NCBI GenBank assembly: GCA_947576945.1
Contig: CANPTH010000047.1
Span: 1-33,328 of the forward strand
Direction of reading: 5' to 3'
Length of the DNA stretch: 33,328 bases
From: an uncultured Lachnospiraceae bacterium
Lineage (GTDB): Bacteria > Bacillota > Clostridia > Lachnospirales > Lachnospiraceae
Positions 1-7,642 of this stretch are shown one piece after another; position 1 is the stretch's first letter, and the number at the start of each line of letters is the position of its first letter. Made by a program: the position numbers and the translations under genes. The notes under the pieces are model-generated. The model was not told where the DNA came from. It did no database searches and was given only the letters and a program-made list of their open reading frames with translations.

Positions 1-51
1 CGGGCGGATTGGGGACTTTCACCCGTTAGAACGTGTGCCCACCGGGCACAC
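1..51 (-). mobile_element. 5' end of a class C group II intron (cut by window edge)
   Basis: Read on the minus strand from position 51, the sequence begins GTGTGCCCGGTGGGCACACG and continues through a GGGTGAAAGTCCC block. This fits the group II intron 5' consensus GUGYG. From memory, it closely resembles the start of the Oceanobacillus iheyensis class C intron (GTGTGCCCGG, then GGGTGAGAGTCCC). Class C introns typically insert just downstream of rho-independent terminators, and a 12-bp terminator-like stem lies 8 bases upstream (60-90). The remaining domains and any reverse transcriptase would lie outside the window to the left. The assignment rests on about 50 bases, so the intron's completeness is unknown. 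Confidence 0.72.
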
Positions 52-59
52 ATAGCACA

Positions 60-90
60 AACAGGAGGCAGACCTTTGCTGCCTCCTGTT
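60..90 (-). terminator. Terminator-like hairpin after the solute-binding protein gene
   Basis: A perfect 12-bp inverted repeat (60-71 and 79-90, arm AACAGGAGGCAG) encloses a 7-nt loop and sits 69 bases after the stop codon of the lipoprotein gene at 160. The U-tract is weak (TTTG). The intron start at 51 fits this hairpin having served as an insertion target. Confidence 0.6.
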
Positions 91-159
91 CCTGTTAATC
101 AGTCGTAACCATCAAGCCCCCTACTTTCCTGTTACGTTTGTATATCCATCCTTCTCTGT

Positions 160-1956
160 TTATTTAACCGCTTTTCTTGCCTCGATGACCGGCTGATATT
201 TCTCTGTGTCAAATGCTACCAGATCGTTCCAGCCAAAACCTTCCAGCTGTGCGCACATATCATCCCAGGTTGCCTCGAAAGCAGCCTCGTCTGCTGCAAA
301 GATCGCTTTCCAGGAAGCGTCGCATACAATTGTCTTGCACTGGCTGCGGATCAGGCCGATGTCTGTGGTATCGATCGCCAGAGACATATTGATGCTGGGT
401 ACCGGCTCCATCATGCCGTTGCTCTTCAAGTATTCAACTTCGTTCTCTGCACCGAACTTTTCTTTCCACTCTTTGTTGGTCTTTGTATTATTCTTCTCCA
501 GATAAGATGCCCACAGGTCAGGCACATAGCTCTCGCCTGTAACAGGGTTCGTGTCGTAGCTCTGTACGATCCACTGATTCACCTGGTTGTTACCGTCTGT
601 CCAGTTACCGCCGCCCAACTCTTCGGGAATCATGATCTCTGTCGTAAATCTGTTATAACCGTCTTCTGTCAGCGTATATGTACCATCATCATTTACAGTA
701 TAGATAATTCCTTCGTCACCGGCATGCTGAATCGTACATCCTTCCGGAGATGCCAGCCAGTCAAGGAATTCCATAATGCGTGCCTTCTTCTCATCATCTA
801 CCTGAGAACCGATACCGAACACACGACCGCTGCCGTAATAGTAATCGGAAGTCTGGAATACTGTCATATCAGCGATCGGCATACCCATATAGTTGGCGCC
901 CTTTTCGCCGATCTCGGGAGAGTTGGTAAAGCCCTGCATCCAGTTGTTCCATACCAGATAGGTTCTCTTCTGCTTCATCTTATCATTTGCAGAAGTCCAG
1001 TCCTGCGTAGCGGAATCCGGATCAACAATACCATTCTGGTTAGCCTGGAAGAAGAAGTGGAGCATCTTATAGTATGCGCCGTTCTTATCTGTCAACGGTA
1101 CGATGGAATGATCGGAACCGATCAGAACGGAACCATTCACTTCCTGTCCGTACCATTTCGTCAACTGGTTAACATTCTCGATAGATGTGCCGTCCCAGTC
1201 TTTCCACAGAGTCATGCCGTAAGCCTTGTCGCCTGCTTCATTGGTGGGATGCGCTGCCTGCATATCTACCAGTACCTGGATCAGGTCGTCCAGCGTGTTC
1301 AGTTCAGGCTTTCCAAGCTCCGTATAGAAATCCCACGGGATTCTGGGCATGGAAGAAACTGTCTCCGCCATATAGGCAGTCGGTCCGTTGGTATTCATCT
1401 CTGTGGGAATCGCCCAGATGCCGTCGCCGATTCCTGCATTAAATTTCTCGATCTGTTCCCAATATCTCATCAGATTCGGATAACTCTTAATCTCCGCGCT
1501 CATGTCGGCAACGAGGCCTACATCGATACACTCCAGCATATCTGCATTATCCAGCAGGATAATATCACCCAGATTACCGGAAGCCGTTCTTGTCTGATAC
1601 AGAGCTTCACCGTCACCGGACACCTGCGGCGCGATAATGTTGAGAACAATATTGAACTTATCTTTCAGAATCTTGCCATACCATCCGCTCTGCAGTCCCT
1701 GATAATTGGCTGCCACGTCATATACCTCAAGTGTAAGTTCTTCGTCATGGGAAACTGTCGGCGCTGCTGTCTCGGCAGAAGCTTCCTCTCCGCCTGCAGC
1801 CTCTTCATCACCGGATCCCGAAGCTTCCTCTGTCTCAGGCGCTGCCTCATCCGCCGGCGCAGCAGTTTCTGCCTGCCCGCCATTTCCACATCCGCTCAGG
1901 ATCATGGAAGTTGTCAGCACAACTGCCAATAATGTTGATACAATACGCTTTTTCAT
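160..1956 (-). CDS. Extracellular sugar-binding lipoprotein (LplA-like, CUT1 importer)
   Basis: This is probably the substrate-capturing lipoprotein of the importer encoded just upstream. The 598-aa product has a signal peptide with a lipobox (LSGC, Cys23), then an Ala/Glu/Gly-rich linker to about residue 70 that tethers the binding domain, then a large type 1 solute-binding domain. Length (about 600 aa) and pairing with LplB/LplC permeases fit the LplA-type group rather than the usual 420-450 aa proteins. I chose the ATG at 1956 over the one at 1962 because AAGGAGG (1964-1970) is 7 bases from 1956 and only 1 from 1962. It is last in its operon and separated from lplC by 201 bp containing a strong stem-loop and a dispersed repeat, which may adjust its mRNA level. 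The ligand is inferred from the neighbouring arabinoxylan-type enzymes. Confidence 0.93.
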   Translation of the reverse strand: MKKRIVSTLLAVVLTTSMILSGCGNGGQAETAAPADEAAPETEEASGSGDEEAAGGEEASAETAAPTVSHDEELTLEVYDVAANYQGLQSGWYGKILKDKFNIVLNIIAPQVSGDGEALYQTRTASGNLGDIILLDNADMLECIDVGLVADMSAEIKSYPNLMRYWEQIEKFNAGIGDGIWAIPTEMNTNGPTAYMAETVSSMPRIPWDFYTELGKPELNTLDDLIQVLVDMQAAHPTNEAGDKAYGMTLWKDWDGTSIENVNQLTKWYGQEVNGSVLIGSDHSIVPLTDKNGAYYKMLHFFFQANQNGIVDPDSATQDWTSANDKMKQKRTYLVWNNWMQGFTNSPEIGEKGANYMGMPIADMTVFQTSDYYYGSGRVFGIGSQVDDEKKARIMEFLDWLASPEGCTIQHAGDEGIIYTVNDDGTYTLTEDGYNRFTTEIMIPEELGGGNWTDGNNQVNQWIVQSYDTNPVTGESYVPDLWASYLEKNNTKTNKEWKEKFGAENEVEYLKSNGMMEPVPSINMSLAIDTTDIGLIRSQCKTIVCDASWKAIFAADEAAFEATWDDMCAQLEGFGWNDLVAFDTEKYQPVIEARKAVK

Positions 1957-2028
1957 TAACATACCTCCTTAAAAGATTATTTCTTTGATATTTATAACAA
2001 GCGGAATAAGCACCGCCTATCATCATTT

Positions 2029-2093
2029 CCTCCATTCCGAAGCGTCACAAATTCTTGGTTGAATAAATTGCTCATCAGAGAATTTATTCAACC
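2029..2093 (-). repeat. Dispersed leader repeat, copy 1 (long form)
   Basis: On the minus strand this copy starts GGTTGAATAAATTCTCTGA and ends GAATTTGTGACGC followed by TTCGGAATGGAGG. It shares the start (GGYTG) and end (CGCTTCGGAATG) with copies at 10743-10782, 12423-12462 and 32147-32177. This is the longest copy and the only one carrying the complete inverted repeat. It lies between lplC and the binding protein gene. Confidence 0.75.
2057..2093 (-). promoter_or_regulatory. Strong intercistronic stem-loop upstream of the binding protein gene
   Basis: A perfect 13-bp inverted repeat (2057-2069 and 2081-2093; arms GGTTGAATAAATT and AATTTATTCAACC) encloses an 11-nt loop and lies in the lplC to binding-protein gap. 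No U-tract follows on the minus strand. An mRNA-stabilising or processing element is therefore more likely than a terminator. This would fit the usual need for more binding protein than permease, but the function is inferred. Confidence 0.6.
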
Positions 2094-2157
2094 TTTTACT
2101 TCCCGCCTGAAATCCATAGCGGACCATGTCCTCCAACACAGATCCTCCGTCCTGCCG

Positions 2158-3081
2158 TCAGCCTTTGACCGCCCCGACCATGATACCCTTTACAAAATAT
2201 TTCTGGAAGAAAGGATATACGCACATGATCGGCAGCACCACGATGATGGTGATCGTCATACGGATACTGGTTGCAGTCTGGGTTGTTGCGGCTGCCGCTG
2301 CCAGGGAACTTGAACTGCTGGTATTGGCCAATGCCGACAAAGAACTGGCCTGATTCAGATACTGATACAGCACGAACTGAAGAGGGTACAGCTTCGTGTC
2401 TGTGACAAGCAGCAGTGTATCCTGAAACGCGTTCCACTGGTTTACTGCCGCGAAAATAGCAACTGTAGCCATAATCGGCTTGATAACCGGTATCATCACC
2501 TTAAAGAAGATCGTCAGGATACCCGCGCCGTCAATCTCCGCCGCCTCCTGCAGTTCCTTAGGAATTGACTCCACAAAGGTCTTTGTCAGAACAATATGGA
2601 AAGGCGATACGACCATCGGGAGAATATATCCCCAGAAATTGTTCGTCAGATGCATGTTCTTCATAACCAGGAACCAGGGAATAATACCTGCGTTAAAGTA
2701 CATCGTGGCGATCACCAGTCTGTACCACACCTTCCTGTGCCACATCTTATCCTGGGAAAACATAAATCCCAGAAATGCCGAAGCGCTCACTGTCCCGAAA
2801 GTACCCAGGATAGTACGCATCAGTGAAATCTTGGCTGCCTGAAACAGGCCGTCAATGCCAAGCGCACTGCTGTAATTCTTCAGATGCACTCCCTGCGGCC
2901 AGAATAGGATCACGCCTCTGGAGCTTAAATCATTCGCACTGATCGTATTGATAAACATGTAGTAGAACGGGTACAGACACAGAACCGCACAGATTCCAAA
3001 TACTATGTAACATACGATGCTGACCATCTGGTCTCCGAAACTTTCATGTCTTCTTTTCTTCAAAGCAATCTCTCTACTCAT
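2158..3081 (-). CDS. Carbohydrate ABC transporter permease, LplC/MalG type
   Basis: Inner-membrane permease subunit of a CUT1 sugar importer. The 307-aa protein starts with a short charged cytoplasmic tail and a first membrane segment at about residues 22-45. The binding-protein-dependent permease EAA loop, which docks the ATPase, is at about 179-199 (EAAEIDGAGILT followed by IFFKVMIP). The ATG at 3081 is preceded by AAGGAGG at good spacing. It lies 21 bp after the partner permease gene and clearly belongs to the same operon. No importer ATPase gene accompanies it, so a shared MsmK-like ATPase elsewhere is expected. A serine/alanine run near residues 250-265 lies in the loop before the last membrane segment. 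Confidence 0.95.
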   Translation of the reverse strand: MSREIALKKRRHESFGDQMVSIVCYIVFGICAVLCLYPFYYMFINTISANDLSSRGVILFWPQGVHLKNYSSALGIDGLFQAAKISLMRTILGTFGTVSASAFLGFMFSQDKMWHRKVWYRLVIATMYFNAGIIPWFLVMKNMHLTNNFWGYILPMVVSPFHIVLTKTFVESIPKELQEAAEIDGAGILTIFFKVMIPVIKPIMATVAIFAAVNQWNAFQDTLLLVTDTKLYPLQFVLYQYLNQASSLSALANTSSSSSLAAAAATTQTATSIRMTITIIVVLPIMCVYPFFQKYFVKGIMVGAVKG

Positions 3082-3102
3082 GGAATCCTCCTTCTCCTAC
3101 CT

Positions 3103-4026
3103 TTACAGGAAGCTCTCGCCGCGTGTCATCTTGGAAACTGCATTGGCGCCGATCAAAAGGATCACACTGACAACGCTCTTAAGCATACTCAGGGCAACAG
3201 ATACGGAATAACTGCCGCTTCCCATTGCCAGATTGTAAACATACAAATCCAGTACCTGTATATAGTCTTTATTAAATGCATTCTGGAAGACGTAATACTG
3301 CTCCATACCGTTAGAAAGGAAATTACCAATATTCATCATCAACAGCACGAAGAAGGTCGGCAGCAGACTCGGAATCGTAATATAACGGATCATCTGCATT
3401 CTCGTCGCGCCGTCTACCTTAGCCGCCTGGAACAATTCGTCATCAATACTGGAGATTGCTGCAATATACATGATCGCCGCCCAACCCAGATTCTTCCATG
3501 TAAGCCACAGCCACTGTGTAAGCCACACATGCTCGGAAGACTGCAGGAACAGAACCGGCTCCTTGATCACACCAAGATTTAACAGCAGCGTATTCACCAT
3601 ACCGGTACTGTTAAACAAGCTGAACGCCAGGGAATACACCAATACCCAGCTGATAAAATTCGGCAGCGTCGTAACCGTCTGTACAAATTTCCTGAACGGT
3701 ATACATCTGATCTCATTAAGAAATACGGCAAATAACATAGGCAGCCAGGATGTTCCCAGCGTGATGCCGCTCATAACAAAGGTATTCTTCAATACCTGAA
3801 GCAGCTGGGAAATCTTCACCGGATTCTCCACCAGTGACTTAAACCATTTCAACCCGACAAACTCCGCCTCCGAAAACGGTCTCGGCGGCCGATAATCATA
3901 GAATGCGTACAGCCACCCATACAGCGGATAGTAGGAAAACAACAGCACCAGCACCAAAAAAGGCAGCACATAAAGAAACAGCTTAATAGAGTACCATTTC
4001 TTCTTATCAATCTTACTAAGCATCAT
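3103..4026 (-). CDS. Carbohydrate ABC transporter permease, LplB/MalF type
   Basis: First gene of the importer operon and partner of the LplC-type permease. The 307-aa membrane protein has a first transmembrane helix at about residues 13-33. The EAA docking loop is at about 200-220 (AAKVDGATRMQMIRYITIP). Length and motif fit the LplB family, which has no large MalF-type periplasmic insertion. The start at 4026 has AGGAAGG (4034-4040) 7 bases away; the second ATG at 4023 is possible. It is driven by a near-consensus promoter (4073-4101) with a LacI-type operator directly downstream (4043-4062), so the operon is probably repressed without inducer by the LacI protein encoded at 7643-8692. Confidence 0.95.
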   Translation of the reverse strand: MMLSKIDKKKWYSIKLFLYVLPFLVLVLLFSYYPLYGWLYAFYDYRPPRPFSEAEFVGLKWFKSLVENPVKISQLLQVLKNTFVMSGITLGTSWLPMLFAVFLNEIRCIPFRKFVQTVTTLPNFISWVLVYSLAFSLFNSTGMVNTLLLNLGVIKEPVLFLQSSEHVWLTQWLWLTWKNLGWAAIMYIAAISSIDDELFQAAKVDGATRMQMIRYITIPSLLPTFFVLLMMNIGNFLSNGMEQYYVFQNAFNKDYIQVLDLYVYNLAMGSGSYSVSVALSMLKSVVSVILLIGANAVSKMTRGESFL

Positions 4027-4042
4027 TATCCATCCTTCCTGA

Positions 4043-4062
4043 TTTGTTTAACGTTTTACCAC
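4043..4062 (-). promoter_or_regulatory. LacI-family operator, copy 1 (importer operon)
   Basis: The 20 bases tttgtttaacgttttaccac are identical to 7471-7490. The core GTTTAAC/GTTTTAC is an imperfect palindrome (10 of 14 positions) centred on CG, typical of LacI-family sites. It spans roughly the transcription start and the first 20 transcribed bases, a position that favours repression. Binding by the local LacI protein is inferred. Confidence 0.8.
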
Positions 4063-4072
4063 CTATATACAA

Positions 4073-4101
4073 ACAATACAGCTGTTTTTGTTTTTTGTCA
4101 A
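4073..4101 (-). promoter_or_regulatory. Sigma-A promoter of the lplB-lplC-binding protein operon
   Basis: On the minus strand there is TTGACA (4096-4101), a 17-bp spacer and TATTGT (4073-4078). The upstream region to about 4200 is extremely AT-rich with several A-tracts, which could act as an UP element. Confidence 0.8.
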
Positions 4102-4290
4102 TGATGTTTTATGCAATTATTACTAAATTTTTACCTTTTTTTTTTTAGTGGAAAATGACATATTTTTTCTCTTTTTTTAAATTATGGATTTGCATTATAC
4201 ATATAAATATCGTTAAACTATTTACCGAATATAATTGTTCCGGGAAACTTCAGCAGAAAAGCTGTAACGGAAAGTCTTTATAACATGAAA

Positions 4291-4314
4291 GAACAGCGCT
4301 GTCAGGCGCTGTTC
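4291..4314 (-). terminator. Hairpin after the GH43-like gene
   Basis: A perfect 9-bp GC-rich inverted repeat (GAACAGCGC, 4291-4299, with 4306-4314) and a 6-nt loop start 3 bases past the stop codon. The following T-run is short (TTTC), so termination may be partial and allow some readthrough into the importer operon. Confidence 0.55.
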
Positions 4315-4317
4315 CGA

Positions 4318-5943
4318 TCAGTGATTGTTCTTGATAATAACGCGTGTCCTGACACTCTGCCGCCCGGGATCCAGATCCTCTCCGGCAGACATGCCAAATT
4401 CCGGCAGGCCATTCCTGCGGAAATGAACCCGCCTGATTCCATCGCATCTTATGGTTTTGTCCAATGCAGTTTCCGCATGATAGGCGATCATCAGATCCCC
4501 TTCCTCGCTTACATAGAAGGAATTGTGCCCCGGCCCGTATTCTCCCTGCACCGAGTAAAAAGAGAGCGCCGGCGCGCCTCGCTTCGTCCATGAAGACAGG
4601 TTAAGCAGATCATCCTCCTCCCGCGCCGTCAAAAGGCCCAGAACATACGTATAGCTGTTGGCCGAACCGCCCGAATAGGTAAGATAGACTGTCCCGTCTT
4701 TCGTAAAGCAGTAAGGTCCCTCATTATTGATCGTTCCGGCCACATTCTCCCATCCCAGAAGCGGTCTGCCAAGCAGCACCGGTTCGCCTGACAGTTTCCA
4801 CGGTTCCCTTTCGTCGATGGCGGCGATATAGAGCATCGAACCGCTGTCCAGAGGCGTCCCAATATGTTTCCGGTAGGACCATACGACGTATGAGCTTCTG
4901 GCAGTTTTCAGATATGTCATATCCAGTGTGATCCCATCCTGCGTCAAGGCGCTGCCATCGGCTCTCACCACCCTGACCGGATCCTCCCAGCTGTCCGCCT
5001 CTATGATGGGTTTTCCCCGGCGCAGTCTCATCATATGACACTGCGGCCCCCAAACCTGTCCGCTCACTGCAAACAGAATATAAAGCTCTCCGCCAATCAC
5101 ATGAAATTCCGGCGCCCAGAAAGTCTGCAGCAGCTGCCGCTCTTCGTCCTCCGCCAGAATCAGATGTTCCACTGTGCCTTCACGAAACAAACCTCTTACA
5201 CTGTCCGCCTCCCGCACATACAATCCGATATCATTGGTGTTGTCATTGGTGGAGATATAGTACCATTTTCCCTCCCAGGGAAAGATCACCGGATCCCCGT
5301 ATCCTACCGCAACAGGAAAAGGAAAACTCTGATCCACGATACTGCCTGTCACCTCATAACTGCCTCCCGGCGCAAAATCAATCCCTGTTTTGTCCCATAC
5401 AACTCTCTTAGAGTGGCAGGAACCGTCCGAATAGACCGCTTCGGCCCTGATTTGATCTAATTCTTCCCCGGAATCCAGTTCGACGCACTCCGGCACTCTG
5501 ATGTCCGTGTTGAAAACCGGACTCCAATGCTCCGCCGCGCTCTCCAGCGTCTTATTCTCTGCCGGAATGCAATCTCCGGCCTTCTCCCAGCCGCTTTCCG
5601 ACATATCCACCAGCCCCAGACTGTCAAAGGTGATGAAATCCACAGTCTTCCACAGCAGAACCTTCCCTCTGCTGTCAGCGTCCTCGCTTCCGTCTTCCTG
5701 CACCCTGACCGCCGTAATGCCATAGCTGCCATCCTCCATGCCAAAAATCCTGGGATGCTTCACCGCCTTTGTGTCCAGCGTGTCATCCGGCCGGATTATC
5801 GCCTCTGCAAAGAGAATCCCGTAATTCTTATTCCAGGGCCGAAATTCTTCCTCCCCGGTGCGAGATGCCATATGGACACTGTAAGCCAGGCCCGACGGAT
5901 AATCTGTCTCACTCGGCTCTCTCGTATATACTTTTACCTCCAT
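4318..5943 (-). CDS. GH43-like glycosidase with N-terminal extension and Ig-like domain
   Basis: Probable cytoplasmic glycosidase acting on hemicellulose oligosaccharides. There is no signal peptide. Residues 1-150 form a beta-rich N-terminal region; about 165-205 resembles a bacterial Ig-like (Big_4) module (YSDGSCHSKRVVWD). A five-bladed propeller of GH43 type follows. The candidate catalytic triad is Asp217 (GDPVIFP), Asp341 (LDMTY) and Glu408 (NEGPY). It is a clear paralog of the 608-aa protein at 8881-10707, sharing the opening pattern (YSVHMA/YSMHLA), FRP, WAPEFH and GHNS(F/Y). It lies 22 bp after the GH51 gene, is surely co-transcribed with it, and so falls under the same operator. The exact substrate (xyloside or arabinofuranoside) is not readable from the sequence. 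Confidence 0.85.
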   Translation of the reverse strand: MEVKVYTREPSETDYPSGLAYSVHMASRTGEEEFRPWNKNYGILFAEAIIRPDDTLDTKAVKHPRIFGMEDGSYGITAVRVQEDGSEDADSRGKVLLWKTVDFITFDSLGLVDMSESGWEKAGDCIPAENKTLESAAEHWSPVFNTDIRVPECVELDSGEELDQIRAEAVYSDGSCHSKRVVWDKTGIDFAPGGSYEVTGSIVDQSFPFPVAVGYGDPVIFPWEGKWYYISTNDNTNDIGLYVREADSVRGLFREGTVEHLILAEDEERQLLQTFWAPEFHVIGGELYILFAVSGQVWGPQCHMMRLRRGKPIIEADSWEDPVRVVRADGSALTQDGITLDMTYLKTARSSYVVWSYRKHIGTPLDSGSMLYIAAIDEREPWKLSGEPVLLGRPLLGWENVAGTINNEGPYCFTKDGTVYLTYSGGSANSYTYVLGLLTAREEDDLLNLSSWTKRGAPALSFYSVQGEYGPGHNSFYVSEEGDLMIAYHAETALDKTIRCDGIRRVHFRRNGLPEFGMSAGEDLDPGRQSVRTRVIIKNNH

Positions 5944-5965
5944 ACCTGTACCCCCTGTGATTCTA

Positions 5966-7450
5966 TTACTCCCCGATCCTGAACATCATCACGCTGCGCG
6001 GCGGGATCACAAAAGACAATCCACGATCCTCCAGGGTAAACTCCGTAAATTCCTCTTCCACAACGTTCTCAGGCTGGTCAAACGTGTTGTAAGCGTTCAT
6101 GGCGCCCTGCACTATGTACCCTTTGACGTCCGCTGGCTTTCTCTCCTCAAACACTATCTGCAGATCCTGAGACTCCTGCAGGGAATAGTTCGTGAGCGTC
6201 ACCGTCACAACGCCGTCCCGGTCGATGGACACCGATTCCTGCACGGAGCTGTCGTTCCCTTCTTCCTCCAGATAACTCCCGATCAATTCCGCCCCCTGGT
6301 GGCGCTTATACATATGAAATACATGATAGGTAGGCGTCAGCAGCATACGGCTGCCTTCCGTCAGAACCACCGACTGCAGAACATTTACAATCTGTGCAAT
6401 GCAGGCCATCTTCACGCGGTCGCAGTGTTTATTGAAAATATTCAGGGTAGCGCCCGCCACTACGGCATCTCGCATTGTATTCTGTTGATAGAGAAAGCCC
6501 GGATTCGTGCCGACTTCCACATCATGCCAGCATCCCCACTCGTCAATGATCATCCCGATTTTCTTATCAGGATCATACTGGTCCATGATCGCGCCGTGCC
6601 TTCTGATCAGTTCTTCCATCCCCAGTGCACGCTTTAAAGTGGCATTCCATTCTTCTTCACTGAACTGCGTGGCGCTCCCTTTATGCTCTCCCTTTTCCAC
6701 ACCCACATAATAGTGCACGGAAAGTCCGTCCATAAAGCCATGCGCACTCTCCGGCGCCGGATTGCGGAAGCACTCATGCAGCACGGTATCCGTCCACTCA
6801 TAATCCGCAGCATCCGCACCGCCGCAGATCTTGAAGACTGGCCGGTCTTTATGATAATTCCTCACATAAGTCTGGTATCTGCGGTACAGATGCGCATAAT
6901 GGTCCGGCGTCATATTGCCGCCGCAGCCCCAGTTCTCATTGCCGACTCCGAAGTAATCCAGCTTCCACGCCTGTTCATGACCGTTCTGCTTTCGAAGATC
7001 CGCCATCGGAGACACGCCGTCGAAGGTCATATATTCTACCCACTCGCTCATCTCCTGGACCGAACCGCTGCCCACGTTGCCGCATACATAGGTCTTACAG
7101 CCTAACTGCCGGCACAACTCAAAATACTCATGGGTTCCGAAACTGTTGTCCTCCGTCGTACCGCCCCAGTGGGTATTGACCATCTTCTTCCTCTGATCCT
7201 TCGGCCCGATCCCGTCCTTCCAGTGGTATTCGTCCGCAAAGCATCCCCCGGGCCAGCGCAGTACAGGAATATTGATTTCTTTAAGCGCCTCGACCACGTC
7301 GCTTCTCATCCCCTTTTCATTGGGAATCTCAGACGTCTCCCCCACATACAGGCCGTCATAGATGCACCTCCCCAGATGCTCGCTGAAATGTCCGTAAATC
7401 TCCGGCGCTATTACCCCTTTTTTCTGGTTTTCATTAATATGAAGCTTCAT
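5966..7450 (-). CDS. abfA: GH51 alpha-L-arabinofuranosidase
   Basis: Cytoplasmic retaining enzyme that removes L-arabinofuranose side chains from arabinoxylan or arabinan oligosaccharides. The 494-aa product has the GH51 layout: a TIM barrel followed by a beta-sandwich. The acid/base is Glu172 ([11 protein letters not shown]) and the nucleophile is Glu304 ([10 protein letters not shown]). Other family marks are [14 protein letters not shown] near the N-terminus and [13 protein letters not shown] at 65-77. I prefer the ATG at 7450: AAGGGG lies 8 bases upstream, whereas the upstream GTG at 7459 would sit 1 base from it. It is first in a two-gene operon with the GH43-like gene and is controlled by a consensus promoter (7500-7528) and LacI-type operator (7471-7490). 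Confidence 0.96.
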   Translation of the reverse strand: MKLHINENQKKGVIAPEIYGHFSEHLGRCIYDGLYVGETSEIPNEKGMRSDVVEALKEINIPVLRWPGGCFADEYHWKDGIGPKDQRKKMVNTHWGGTTEDNSFGTHEYFELCRQLGCKTYVCGNVGSGSVQEMSEWVEYMTFDGVSPMADLRKQNGHEQAWKLDYFGVGNENWGCGGNMTPDHYAHLYRRYQTYVRNYHKDRPVFKICGGADAADYEWTDTVLHECFRNPAPESAHGFMDGLSVHYYVGVEKGEHKGSATQFSEEEWNATLKRALGMEELIRRHGAIMDQYDPDKKIGMIIDEWGCWHDVEVGTNPGFLYQQNTMRDAVVAGATLNIFNKHCDRVKMACIAQIVNVLQSVVLTEGSRMLLTPTYHVFHMYKRHQGAELIGSYLEEEGNDSSVQESVSIDRDGVVTVTLTNYSLQESQDLQIVFEERKPADVKGYIVQGAMNAYNTFDQPENVVEEEFTEFTLEDRGLSFVIPPRSVMMFRIGE

Positions 7451-7470
7451 ATCTTCCACCCCTTCCCTTT

Positions 7471-7490
7471 TTTGTTTAACGTTTTACCAC
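7471..7490 (-). promoter_or_regulatory. LacI-family operator, copy 2 (arabinofuranosidase operon)
   Basis: Identical over 20 bases to 4043-4062 and in the same position relative to the promoter, starting about 10 bases downstream of the -10 box. Flanking sequences differ, so the identity marks a conserved binding site rather than a duplicated promoter. Confidence 0.8.
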
Positions 7491-7499
7491 TATGGAATC

Positions 7500-7528
7500 A
7501 TTATATGGTTCTATTGTTTTTTTGTCAA
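7500..7528 (-). promoter_or_regulatory. Sigma-A promoter of the GH51-GH43 operon
   Basis: Perfect consensus on the minus strand: TTGACA (7523-7528), 17-bp spacer, TATAAT (7500-7505). Such a strong promoter makes sense only with tight repression, which fits the operator placed over the start site. Confidence 0.88.
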
Positions 7529-7599
7529 TCACAGTTGTACTTGCCAGGAAAGTCTATGACTTTCACAGCATGAATGGCCATGCGTCCGACAACCGACAC

Positions 7600-7636
7600 A
7601 AAAAAATCAGCTGAAACATTTTACTGTCCCAGCTGA
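7600..7636 (-). terminator. Rho-independent terminator of the lacI-family gene
   Basis: On the minus strand TCAGCTGGGACA and TGTTTCAGCTGA form a 12-bp stem with two G-U pairs and a 6-nt loop, followed by seven T residues. It starts a few bases after the regulator's stop codon and separates the regulator from the GH51 operon. Confidence 0.88.
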
Positions 7637-7642
7637 CATTCC

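Noticed and set aside
724..1932. Long plus-strand open frame (402 codons) opposite the binding protein gene
   Set aside because: It lies antisense to a clearly coding lipoprotein gene, has no recognisable domain, and its residue mix (Cys/His/Arg/Ile-rich) is what an antisense frame gives.
1847..2035. Short minus-strand frame (62 codons) starting at the end of repeat copy 1
   Set aside because: It has a good-looking GGAGG, but that is the conserved repeat end. The frame overlaps the signal peptide region of the real gene in another frame and resembles nothing.
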